Below are positions 15,271 to 23,361 of a stretch of 30,355 bases of DNA, in pieces (positions within the stretch are counted from its first letter, which is position 1; each line of letters begins with the position of its first letter). The translations under genes and the position numbers were made by a program. Under the pieces are notes generated by a model. It was not told the origin of the DNA, made no database searches, and saw only the letters and a program-made list of their open reading frames with translations. Source of the DNA: DALYJJ01 sp031969915 (GTDB lineage Bacteria > Acidobacteriota > Terriglobia > Bryobacterales > Bryobacteraceae); NCBI GenBank assembly GCA_031969915.1, contig DALYJJ010000076.1, positions 1 to 30,355 on the forward strand, given 5' to 3'.

Positions 15271-16101
15271 ATGACCCGCTTCCCATTGCTTCGTCTGGCC
15301 GCGTTGTGCGCGGCGTTCGTCCTGGCCGCCTCAGCGCAGCCGCCCAATGCGCCTCGCAAGCGGCGCGTGCTTGCAATCGGCGAAGTGAAGGGCTTCCAGC
15401 ACGACTCGGTTTCCCAGGCCCTGGCCACGATCTACCGCATGGGCAAGGACACGGGCGCCTACGACACCTACATTCGCACGGACACGCAGTTGATTACGAA
15501 GAAGCGGCTGACCGGGAACGCCAAGAACATCGATTTCTTCGACGCGGTGGTGTTCTACACGACGGGCGAGCTGCCGCTCGACGACGAGCAGAAGGCGGCG
15601 TTGATGGCCTTCGTGAAGGAAGACGGCAAGGGGTTCGTCGGCGTGCACAGCGCCATCGACACGTTCTACAAGTGGCCCGAGTACGGCGACATGGTGGGCG
15701 CCTATTTCGACCTCCATCCCTGGAACACGTTCAAGGCGCCGATCGTGGTCGAGGATCGCAAGTTCCCGGCCACGGCGCACTTCCCCAAGGCGTTCGAACT
15801 CTACGACGAAATCTATCAACCGTCCAGCCTGTTCTCCCGCGAGAAGGTGCGCGTGCTGGCGCGGCTGGATGAAAACAAGATCGACCTGAGCAACCGGAAC
15901 GTCCGGCGGACCGACAAGGACTTCGCCGTGGCCTGGATCAAGGAGCACGGCAAGGGCCGCGTCTTTTACTCCACGTTCGGCCATACGCCGGAAGCCTGGG
16001 ACCATCCCGGCGTGCAGAAGATGTATTTCGAGGCGATCCGCTGGGCGCTGCGAGTCACCAACCCGGACGACGTGAAGCCACGCCCGCGGCCCGCGGAATA
16101 A
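15271..16101 (+). CDS. Exported ThuA-like domain protein
   Basis: A 276-residue protein with a signal peptide (LAALCAAFVLAASA, cut near residue 22) followed by a ThuA-like, class I glutamine-amidotransferase-related domain. Visible family features are VLAIGEVKGFQHDS (34-47), DFFDAVVFYTTGELPL and GKGFVGVHSAIDTFYKWPEY, then VAWIKEHGKGRVFYSTFGH before the end. In this secreted subgroup the enzymatic role is unknown; members are often found with sugar-degrading enzymes. The start ATG has GGAG 5 bases upstream, and TATACG at about 15241 is a -10 candidate. Only one base separates it from the next gene, so the two are likely co-transcribed. The upstream gap 14982-15270 holds no gene. Confidence 0.88.
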   Translation: MTRFPLLRLAALCAAFVLAASAQPPNAPRKRRVLAIGEVKGFQHDSVSQALATIYRMGKDTGAYDTYIRTDTQLITKKRLTGNAKNIDFFDAVVFYTTGELPLDDEQKAALMAFVKEDGKGFVGVHSAIDTFYKWPEYGDMVGAYFDLHPWNTFKAPIVVEDRKFPATAHFPKAFELYDEIYQPSSLFSREKVRVLARLDENKIDLSNRNVRRTDKDFAVAWIKEHGKGRVFYSTFGHTPEAWDHPGVQKMYFEAIRWALRVTNPDDVKPRPRPAE

Positions 16102-16102
16102 T

Positions 16103-17728
16103 ATGCGCCGCGCCGCCCTCGTCCTCTTCTTTGTGACCGCGATGGCCGCCGAGCCGGCGGACGTGTTTCGGTACGGCCGCTTTGAACACACCTTCACGTC
16201 GGCGAAGGATCACGCGAACCCGCTCAAGGAAGAAGTGCTGGTGCGTTTCGAAGGCCCCAACGGCGCGCGCGACGAAGTTCCGGCCTTCTGGGACGGCGGG
16301 CGGCGCTGGAAGGTCCGTTACTCGCCGGAGTTGACGGGCAACTGGAAGTTTTCGACCGCGGCGGCGGACACCGGCGACAACGGGTTGCACGCGCAGACGG
16401 GCGCCTTCAAGGTATCGTCCTACCGCGGCGCGAACGAGCTGTACCGGAAGGGCGCGCCGCACCTGTCGGCCAACCGCCGCTATTTCGTTCAGGGTTACAA
16501 CAAGCCCTGGTTCTGGCTGGGGGACACGGCGTGGAACGGCGCGCTGATGGCGACCGTCGAAGAGTGGCAGCGGTATCTGGCGGATCGCGCCGCGCGGAAG
16601 TTCACGGCGATACAAGTGGTGACCACGCAGTGGCGTGCCGGCCGAGCCGACGAGAAGGGGCTGGTGGCTTTCACGGGAACCGAGTCCATCCGCGTGAACC
16701 CGGCGTTCTTTCAGCGCCTGGACGAACGGATGAATGCGGTGAACGACGCCGGCCTGGTGGCCGTGCCGGTGGTGCTTTGGGCGTTGACGTCGAAGGACCG
16801 CGAGAGTCCCGGCGAAGCACTGCCGACCGACCAGGCGATTCTGCTCGCCCGCTACATCGTGGCGCGCTACGGCGCGCATCATGTGATCTGGATGCTGGGC
16901 GGCGACGGCAACTACGAAGGCGCCGCGAATGTCGAGAAGTGGAAACAGATCGGCCGCGCCGTGTTTCCGAAGGGACGGTGGCGCCGGCCGGTGTCGCTGC
17001 ATCCTCGGGGTATGCGCGCTCCCTGGCAACCGTTCAAGGACGAGGAGTGGCTGGACGTGTTCGCCTACCAGAGCGGCCACGGCAGCGACGCCGACAAGTG
17101 GCGTTGGAACGCGCAGCAGGGGCCGGCTGTGGACTGGCGGATGGAACCGCCGCGTCCGGTGGTGGACACGGAGATCAACTACGAAGGGCACCTCAGCTAC
17201 CGCGACAACAAGGTGATCGATGATGGCGCGGTACGCCGCGCCGCGTGGTACAGCCTGCTGGCCGCGCCGCCGGCGGGAGTTACCTACGGCGCCCATGGCA
17301 TCTGGCCGTGGATTCGCAAGCCCGAGGTTCCGCTCGACCATCCCCGCAGCGGGGTGGCGAAGCCGTGGACGGAGTACCTGGATGCGCCCGGGGCGCGCCA
17401 GATGACGGTGATTCGGGACGTCCTGCAATCCATGGAATGGTGGACGCTGCGTCCCGACCGCAAGCTGCTGGCCTCCGAACCGCAGGACGCCGAGTTCGGC
17501 AACTACCCGATGCCGGCCCGCTCCGAAGACGGCCGCGCCGCCCTGCTGTACCTGCCGGCGAACCCCTCCATCGAACTGGACCTTTCCGGTTTCAAGAGCG
17601 ACGTACGCGCCATCTGGATCGATCCGAGAACGGGCGCGCGGCGCCCCGGCGGACGCCTTCGACCTGGCTACGGCGTCACGGTGAAGGCGCCGAGCGGGAG
17701 CGATTGGCTTCTGCTGTTGCGCAAGTAG
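16103..17728 (+). CDS. Exported GH140-like glycoside hydrolase (DUF5060/DUF4038 type)
   Basis: A 541-residue secreted protein. Domain order: a short signal (1-15), an N-terminal beta-sandwich like DUF5060 (~22-105, YGRFEHTFTS ... VRYSPELTGNWKF), a TIM barrel like DUF4038 (~115-425) and a C-terminal beta-sandwich (~430-541) ending in PSGSDWLLLLRK. In the barrel, WFWLGDTAWNGAL (136-148), MLGGDGNYEG (264-273, Asp268) and VVDTEINYEGH (353-363, Glu357) carry the likely acid/base and nucleophile, by analogy with the GH140 apiosidase family. The natural substrate is probably a plant or microbial polysaccharide side chain. Pairing with the ThuA-like gene suggests a small sugar-degradation unit. Confidence 0.88.
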   Translation: MRRAALVLFFVTAMAAEPADVFRYGRFEHTFTSAKDHANPLKEEVLVRFEGPNGARDEVPAFWDGGRRWKVRYSPELTGNWKFSTAAADTGDNGLHAQTGAFKVSSYRGANELYRKGAPHLSANRRYFVQGYNKPWFWLGDTAWNGALMATVEEWQRYLADRAARKFTAIQVVTTQWRAGRADEKGLVAFTGTESIRVNPAFFQRLDERMNAVNDAGLVAVPVVLWALTSKDRESPGEALPTDQAILLARYIVARYGAHHVIWMLGGDGNYEGAANVEKWKQIGRAVFPKGRWRRPVSLHPRGMRAPWQPFKDEEWLDVFAYQSGHGSDADKWRWNAQQGPAVDWRMEPPRPVVDTEINYEGHLSYRDNKVIDDGAVRRAAWYSLLAAPPAGVTYGAHGIWPWIRKPEVPLDHPRSGVAKPWTEYLDAPGARQMTVIRDVLQSMEWWTLRPDRKLLASEPQDAEFGNYPMPARSEDGRAALLYLPANPSIELDLSGFKSDVRAIWIDPRTGARRPGGRLRPGYGVTVKAPSGSDWLLLLRK

Positions 17729-17731
17729 CGA

Positions 17732-18775
17732 CTATCCCAACCGCACGAGAGCCGGCTCGGACATGCGCTTCAACTGCCCGCAGGCCGCGTACACGTCGCG
17801 TCCGCGCGGCTTGCGCAGGAAGCACGGCACGGCGCGCTTCACGATGGTCTGGAATGCATCGACGCGCTCCGGCGGCGGTGTATCGAAGGGGATGCCCGGG
17901 CCCGGATTCAAAGCGATCAGGTTGACCTTGCAGTTGAGGTTTGCGATGAGGCGAACGACACGGCGCGCATCGGCATCGGTATCGTTCACGCCGGCGAGCA
18001 GGACATATTCGAACGTGAGCTTCTCCCAGGGACGCAGCGGATAGGCGCGGCAGGCCGCCATCAGGTCTTTCAGGCTCCACTTGCGGGTGATCGGCATCAG
18101 TTCCAGGCGCTGCTCTTCGGTGGATGCGTTGAGGGAAATGGCCAGTTTGGGCCGGATTTCGGCCTGCCCCAGCTCCTCCATTTTCGGGATGATGCCGGAC
18201 GTAGAGACGGTGATCCGGCGCGGAGACATACCCACTCCCTCCGCATCCACGAGAATCCGCGTGGCTTTGAGGACGTTGGGAAGGTTGAGCAGCGGTTCGC
18301 CCTGCCCCATCAGCACCACGTTCAACTGCGACACGCGCGCTTCCAAGCCGTTGTCGCGCGCGGCGAACAAGACCTGGCCCACGATCTCGCCGGCGGTGAG
18401 GTTCCGCTCGAGGCCCATCAACGCCGTGAGGCAGAACTTGCAATCGACAGGACAGCCCACCTGCGAGGAAATGCAGATCGTGTCGCGCCCTTCCTCGGGC
18501 ATCATCACGGCCTCGACCGTCTTGCCGTCGTCGAGCCGCAGCAGGTAGCGGCGCGTGCCGTCCGCCGATTCGAAGCGGCGGTCGAGCGCGGGCCATCCCA
18601 CCGGGTGGCCGGAAGCCAACCGCTCGCGCAGCGCGGCGGGCAGGGCCGTTGCGCCGGCGAGTGTTTCCATCCGATCGCGGTAGAGCGCGCGATAGACCTG
18701 GCGGGCCCGGAACGGGGGCGCATCCGCGCCCAGTACCTCGCGGAGTTCGCCCACCTCCATGCCCAACAACGCCAT
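17732..18775 (-). CDS. rlmN: 23S rRNA (A2503-C2) methyltransferase RlmN
   Basis: A 347-residue radical SAM enzyme that methylates A2503 of 23S rRNA (and A37 of some tRNAs) at C2. The cluster motif is Cys108-PVD-Cys112-KF-Cys115. Cys101, seven residues before it, matches the general-base Cys118 of E. coli RlmN. Cys332 in VYAACGQLK is the position that forms the methyl-cysteine intermediate. NVVLMGQGEPLLN and VSTSGIIPKM are further family motifs. The start ATG is supported by a -10 hexamer (CATAAT) 6 bases upstream. Only three bases separate the gene from the convergent glycosidase gene. Pieces of its 5' end are copied at 22461-22531. Confidence 0.95.
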   Translation of the reverse strand: MALLGMEVGELREVLGADAPPFRARQVYRALYRDRMETLAGATALPAALRERLASGHPVGWPALDRRFESADGTRRYLLRLDDGKTVEAVMMPEEGRDTICISSQVGCPVDCKFCLTALMGLERNLTAGEIVGQVLFAARDNGLEARVSQLNVVLMGQGEPLLNLPNVLKATRILVDAEGVGMSPRRITVSTSGIIPKMEELGQAEIRPKLAISLNASTEEQRLELMPITRKWSLKDLMAACRAYPLRPWEKLTFEYVLLAGVNDTDADARRVVRLIANLNCKVNLIALNPGPGIPFDTPPPERVDAFQTIVKRAVPCFLRKPRGRDVYAACGQLKRMSEPALVRLG

Positions 18776-18781
18776 GGGTAG

Positions 18782-18787
18782 ATTATG
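18782..18787 (-). promoter_or_regulatory. -10 element of rlmN
   Basis: Read on the minus strand, CATAAT lies 6 bases before the rlmN ATG, with no ribosome site between them. This placement again suggests a leaderless transcript. Confidence 0.45.
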
Positions 18788-18815
18788 GCGCGGTATCGTG
18801 CTTGGGGTCGACCCG
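18788..18815. repeat. 28-bp direct repeat, left copy
   Basis: Bases 18788-18815 are identical to 22504-22531 (begins GCGCGGTATCGTGCTTGGGG). The two copies flank the operon of carboxypeptidase-regulatory-like genes and could mark the ends of an insertion or duplication. Confidence 0.9.
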
Positions 18816-18847
18816 GGTGTTGGAGGCGAGGCCGTTCCGCGCCTCGC

Positions 18848-20510
18848 TTAAGGCAGAGGCGCTGGAGTTAGCGCGACCTCGACAGTCGCATTGTTTCCCA
18901 ACTCGACACGCTTGGCGCGGTTCCGCGCTCGCCAAAGGCGAGCGAAGAGGTCAGCATCAGCACCGGTCACCTCGGAGTCGACGGCCAGTAAATCGTAAGT
19001 GCCCGGGAACATCATGGGGGACGTATAAACGCCCTGCTCGTTGGTGCTGCCAAGCACCGAGAGCACGGCCGCCTCTGCCTCCGACGCTGCCCTGTGCGGA
19101 ATCAGCGCTACGCCGGCCTTCGGCACCGGTTTCCCGTGTCGATCGGACGCAGTCACGCGAACACTGCCACCGTCGGCAGCAAACGTAACCACCAGGTCTG
19201 TGCCGCTCAGGCCCTCCTGCGGCCGCCAGGAACTTACAACCACGCTGGCCGCTCCATACGCGATGTCCTTCAGATAAGCTCCGCGCGGCAACCCGAGGAC
19301 ACGAACGCCGTATTCTCCAGGAGCCAGTTCCTCCGGTGCCTGCGCCTCTTCCCGCCAGCGAAAGGAACCGGACGCGGGCAGGGGGACATAACGCGTCACT
19401 TCCGACAGGCCGCCATGCACTGGACGGAGTTGGAGCAATACGCCACCCCAAGGCAGGTCCTTGGGAGGTTCCCCCGTCCACGCCACCCGCCCCTGCACCG
19501 AGACGAGCGGCGCGGGGGACAGGGTGAAGTTCTCAATGTCGCGGTCGATGATCGTGAAACTTGCCGTTGCGAAAGAGAACCGGCTCGCCGGCGTTCCACC
19601 CAGCGCCGCGATACTGTAAGTTCCTGGCGCCAGATTGCAGATGCGGAACTGGCCATCTTTGGTTGAGCGGCCGGAGTTCGATGAGATCTGCACCCCTCCA
19701 TTACGTCCCGTAGCGATTGGCAACTCTTCCTCGTGGTAAAAGAACAGCATTTCCGCGGGCAGGCCCCTGTCCAAGAGCAATCCCGCCAGGCAGTACGAGG
19801 GTGCGCGATCGAGTCGAAAGTCGAGTTCTCGCCGCTCCACCGGCGTTCAGAACGACGGGAATTGCTCCGCTGAGCGACGGGCCGGCAGGGTAGAACGAGG
19901 TCAGGTAAGCTTGCTTGCGGCGCTTGGGGTCCGCCGGAGCCGCAGCCATGGGCGGCAGTTGGGTGTTAGGCCGCACGTGGGCCGCGAGAACGTACGACTT
20001 TCCCGGCAGTATCCCCATCAATCTGTATCGCCCTTGATCGTCCGTCCGCGCGTACCCCTTCCGGAAGTGACGCAATTGGCCGGTGTCATACTCCCGCCCA
20101 AAGAGAGAGACACTCATGTTCGGCAACGGTACCTTATCGGGTCCGCGGACAACTCCTTCGATCACCGCTTTCTCCGTCAACAGCAGTTCCACAGAGCCTA
20201 GAGGCTCCCCGTCCAACACCGTGATGGTACGCCTGCCGAAATACTGGTCTCCTTCCAGTCCCGAGCCTCCGGAAAGAACGTGTTGCCCCGGTGGGACGGA
20301 CGGGATGCGAAAGCGGCCTTCCTGATCCGTTAAGACCGAAGCCCGGCTCGAGGAAATCCATATCGGTACGCCGGCGACCACGCGGCCATTACTTCGATCG
20401 CGTGCAATTCCGCTGACGACGACGCCCGACGCAACGCCTGTGTTTCCTATTTGCGCCGGCGATTCGGCGCCGAAAAGAAGCCCAAGCAAGGCGAACTTGT
20501 AAATTGTCAT
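18848..20510 (-). pseudogene. Carboxypeptidase-regulatory-like exported protein, frameshifted
   Basis: Two overlapping frames together encode one exported protein of about 550 residues. The first (start ATG 20510) has a signal peptide and CarboxypepD-regulatory-like repeats (ISGRVVAG-type strands, DQEGRFRIPSVPPGQHVL, DDQGRYRLMGILPGKSYVL) and reaches AIPVVLNAG. The second frame resumes with ERRELDFRLDRAPSY, the normal continuation in this family, after one extra base at 19838. It runs through further repeats (DGQFRICNLAPGTYSIAAL) to the stop at 18848. This is either real decay or a sequencing or assembly error. The start overlaps the end of the upstream gene by ATGA, so the two were coupled. 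Function: probably extracellular, perhaps binding or surface-associated; not an active peptidase. Confidence 0.8.
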
Positions 20511-22012
20511 CGCGCCTCCACCGGCACCACCGTTGAAGTGACCTTGCCGGCAACGACAATCGCTTTGCCCGTCGAATTCGCACTGTTCAGCCAGGGAGCG
20601 GCCACCTGATCGGGCATTTGTACTCCGATGCGGTACGCTCCCGGGGCAAGTTGGTCGAAATCGAATGTGTCCGTGCCGGTCAGTGCAAACAAATGGGGTG
20701 CCACGTCCGTGTGGAGAGGACCGAGAACCAGCACGCGCATGGATGCTGGTTGACCCTCCTTGTGCCCAGGCGCGCCTTGCAGGTGGACTCGCACGGAGAG
20801 CCCACCGCCTGGGCCCACGGGCACGGCAACGTTATGGCTCGTCCTCGTGTCAAACGTCTCCCCGAATCCGTAGCAGCCTGCCCCACTGTGCGCCGCTGCC
20901 GTTGCTCGCGTCCCTCCAGGGGGCAGGCTGGTCACGTTTGCCGTGGCGCCGATCTGTAGGCTCGTAGACTGGGTTAATATGGCGCCACATGCCTCAAGCG
21001 GGGCGATGCGCACTGAAACAACTCCAGCGCAGCGGGAGCCTTTTGTATCGCTGGCCTCATTCAACCGCACCAGAACAGGTGCGGAAGGTAACATCTCGAT
21101 CAGGACCTCCGAGGTGTCGGCTGAGAGATCGACCGTGGCGCGACCGAAGAGCCGATCAGGACCGAGAACAGCGCCGGCGACACCGATCCCAAGGACCGGA
21201 GCAGCCGCGAGGAGTTCATAGGAACCTTCCGGAAGTCCACGGAGCACAAAGCCCCCGTCTCGCTTTGTCATGGCCCATGCGACCAGGATGCCTGGGTGAT
21301 CGCGCCGCACTACCGCGACGATTGCCTCCATGGAACTATCGGGCAGCCGCACCATGCCTTGAATCATGCGAGTCCCCCCAGTCACTTCGAGATCAAGCGC
21401 GCGATGGTCGTCGCCGCCCTCTATGACAACCCGGCGAATGCCGGTCGCCAATCCGCCGGCTCCTGCTTCGGCAGACGCAGGTGAAACTGCTGGGGTCGCT
21501 GCAATGGCGTAACGACCAGGTTGGAGACCGGCGATGCGATAGGCTCCCTGATCGTCGGTCCGGGCCGCTGTAACCGGATAAGAGGCTAACGAAAGCCGAC
21601 CATCCTCCCCTTCCGTGAAAATTCGCACCTGCGCCCCGCGGACCGGCTCACCAGCGGGCGTCCGGACATTGCCGGCAACCACCCCCAGCCGCGGCACTCG
21701 GACGGTAAGCGGCGGCGAGGGAACGGAGACCGTCACGATCACCGTCATGTGGTATTCCTTCGAGACCTTGATGCGCAAGACGCCGGGCCGCTGCACCTGT
21801 ACTCGCGCGATGCCGCCGTCGTCGCTTTCCAACGCATCGAGTATCGTCCCGTCAGCCGCAGCCACGGAAACCTCCGCCCCTGCGAGCTTCGCTCCCGTCT
21901 TGTCCTCGACGACGGAGAGGATGAGATCGACTGCCCCCTGTTGGGACCACGCCCGCGTGCACAGAGTTGCGATAGTAACTAGGACGACAGAGCTAAGTGC
22001 GCGGATCGGCAT
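20507..22012 (-). CDS. Carboxypeptidase-regulatory-like exported protein
   Basis: A 501-residue secreted protein with a signal peptide (residues 1-23, ending TRAWS) and a series of prealbumin-like beta-sandwich repeats: VDLILSVVEDKTGAKLAGA (27-45), VVAGNVRTPAGEPVRGA (~110), DDQGAYRIAGLQPGRYAIAA (~153) and RDGGFVLRGLPEGSYELLAA (~250). A last, shorter unit is FDFDQLAPGAYRIGV. No peptidase active-site motif is present. The stop overlaps the start of the following frameshifted gene (ATGA), so both derive from one mRNA. Such proteins are abundant in Acidobacteria and their biological role is largely unknown. The upstream 22013-22318 holds no gene and no clear promoter. Confidence 0.85.
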   Translation of the reverse strand: MPIRALSSVVLVTIATLCTRAWSQQGAVDLILSVVEDKTGAKLAGAEVSVAAADGTILDALESDDGGIARVQVQRPGVLRIKVSKEYHMTVIVTVSVPSPPLTVRVPRLGVVAGNVRTPAGEPVRGAQVRIFTEGEDGRLSLASYPVTAARTDDQGAYRIAGLQPGRYAIAATPAVSPASAEAGAGGLATGIRRVVIEGGDDHRALDLEVTGGTRMIQGMVRLPDSSMEAIVAVVRRDHPGILVAWAMTKRDGGFVLRGLPEGSYELLAAAPVLGIGVAGAVLGPDRLFGRATVDLSADTSEVLIEMLPSAPVLVRLNEASDTKGSRCAGVVSVRIAPLEACGAILTQSTSLQIGATANVTSLPPGGTRATAAAHSGAGCYGFGETFDTRTSHNVAVPVGPGGGLSVRVHLQGAPGHKEGQPASMRVLVLGPLHTDVAPHLFALTGTDTFDFDQLAPGAYRIGVQMPDQVAAPWLNSANSTGKAIVVAGKVTSTVVPVEAR

Positions 22013-22318
22013 GACCTCGCTCGCTGCTGCGGAAGCGCTTGCACCTGCGCTGGTCTCTCTTCGAGCGCCTCGGCATCTACATTACAATCTTGACTCGGCG
22101 CAGACGAAATCGGAACGTCGCTCCTTGCGGGCCTTCGTCCCGATTCCCCGAGTCTACTACGCAACTGGGAATCCTGCAGTAAGCCAACGCAGCGGCCGGG
22201 CCAACATCTCATCATTCCCGGGGTGAACAACATAGCTCAAGCGATCAACTTCGGACCGGCAGGCCGTGTCAAACGACTCGCCCACAATAGCTAGGCTAGC
22301 GCTGGGAATAACGTCTAG

Positions 22319-22531
22319 TTCGGTCGGGCATATCCGGCACCTCGCTTCGTTTCACAACGTGAAGGGCGTCAGCCGCCCTCTTCCCTGGGGAAGTTGCGCC
22401 ACATCTCGCGTTGGTTCTCTTCGATGTCCTCAGCCGAGAGTGAGATGCCCAGGCGGTACGGCGCGCGATAGACCTGGCGGGCCTGGAACGGGGGCGCACC
22501 AGCGCGCGGTATCGTGCTTGGGGTCGACCCG
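22319..22531. repeat. Mosaic of copied pieces of vapC, vapB and rlmN
   Basis: This stretch is assembled from nearby sequences in the same orientation. 22319-22370 matches 22637-22688 inside vapC (about 49 of 52 bases). 22379-22453 is identical to 22956-23030 in the 3' part of vapB (75 bases). 22461-22498 matches 18685-18722 in the 5' part of rlmN (one difference). 22504-22531 is identical to 18788-18815 just before rlmN. It holds no intact gene. Between 22013 and 22318 I see nothing recognisable. Confidence 0.9.
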
Positions 22532-22547
22532 CGGGCCAAGCCGCCGT

Positions 22548-22949
22548 CTACCAAATCGTCGTGACCTGCGCGGCGCGAACTCTTGCATCCCGGCTGATCA
22601 ATGGTAAGCCCAGTGCGACAGCCGTAGCCGCGACAATTCGGTCGGGCATATCTGGCACCTCGCTTCGTTTCAGGACGTGAAGGGCGTCGGCAACCGCGCG
22701 GTCGAGAGGGGCCAGTGAACAAGGACTCGCGGGATCATCTAACGTCTGGAGGAGTTGATCCCGCACCAGCGCGGGCAGACGGTGCTTCTCGATCAGGTAG
22801 GTCAGTTCCACGAGGCAAATCGACGGGACATAAATGACCTCCCCTGCAGCGGTTGCTGCGTCGAGGACGTCAGCCGCCCTGGCTGAGAGCCGACGATCAT
22901 CCTGCAAGTACCAGACGATGGTATGGGTATCAACAACGACGCCTGGCAT
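22548..22949 (-). CDS. vapC: VapC-type PIN-domain toxin ribonuclease
   Basis: A 133-residue toxin of normal VapC length. The four PIN acidic residues are present: Asp7 (GVVVDTHTIVWYL), Glu48 (SICLVELTYLIE), Asp103 (VPDMPDRIVAATAVALG) and Asp121 (LISRDARV). VapC toxins cleave tRNA or rRNA when freed from the antitoxin. The start ATG 22949 overlaps the antitoxin stop by one base (TGATG); an upstream in-frame ATG at 22979 lies inside the antitoxin gene and is rejected. Part of this gene is copied at 22319-22370. Confidence 0.92.
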   Translation of the reverse strand: MPGVVVDTHTIVWYLQDDRRLSARAADVLDAATAAGEVIYVPSICLVELTYLIEKHRLPALVRDQLLQTLDDPASPCSLAPLDRAVADALHVLKRSEVPDMPDRIVAATAVALGLPLISRDARVRAAQVTTIW

Positions 22950-23173
22950 CAGATGTCTTCCCTGGGGAAGTTGCGCCACATCTCGCGTTGGTTCTCTTCG
23001 ATGTCCTCAGCCGAGAGTGAGATGCCCAGGTGAGCCCATAGGCCCCGAATACTCTTGAACGGCGGCTTCTTCGCAGTCTCGGCGCGAAGGCGTCTGGCGT
23101 GGTCGTAGATCTCCCGTTGCTTCTCGGGCGGTAGCGCCTGCACCTCTTTCAGAATGGCCTGTTCAAGAGACAT
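22949..23173 (-). CDS. vapB: VapB-like antitoxin
   Basis: A 74-residue protein upstream of and coupled to VapC. The N-terminus MSLEQAILKEVQALPPEKQ followed by REIYDHARRLRAE is a helical segment common in DUF2281/VapB-like antitoxins, and the C-terminal part (SAEDIEENQREMWRNFP) is the likely toxin-binding tail. A ribosome site AGGGGAGG (23181-23188) and a -10-like GATAAT (23191-23196, minus strand) precede it. The last 75 bases are duplicated at 22379-22453. Confidence 0.8.
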   Translation of the reverse strand: MSLEQAILKEVQALPPEKQREIYDHARRLRAETAKKPPFKSIRGLWAHLGISLSAEDIEENQREMWRNFPREDI

Positions 23174-23271
23174 TGGACAGCCTCCCCTTCATTATCTGCT
23201 CATCCCCGCGAGCGGGAAGGGCAAATTTCGTTCCCGCTTCCACGACAGCGCGGCGGTACGGCGCGAGGCCG

Positions 23272-23305
23272 AAAACCGGGGAACGTCTCGTCCGTCCCCG
23301 GTTTT
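23272..23305. terminator. Perfect inverted repeat with A and T ends
   Basis: AAAACCGGGGA (23272-23282) and TCCCCGGTTTT (23295-23305) form an 11-bp perfect stem with a 12-base loop. The A-run before and T-run after resemble a bidirectional intrinsic terminator, but it lies between two divergent genes (vapB leftward, the permease gene rightward), where no upstream gene needs ending. It may be an attenuator, a leader structure or the relic of a lost gene. Confidence 0.5.
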
Positions 23306-23361
23306 GCTGTTAAGAGTTGCGGGGTGGGGCCGTCCTCACTGGTGACTGGGAGGGTAAGGCA

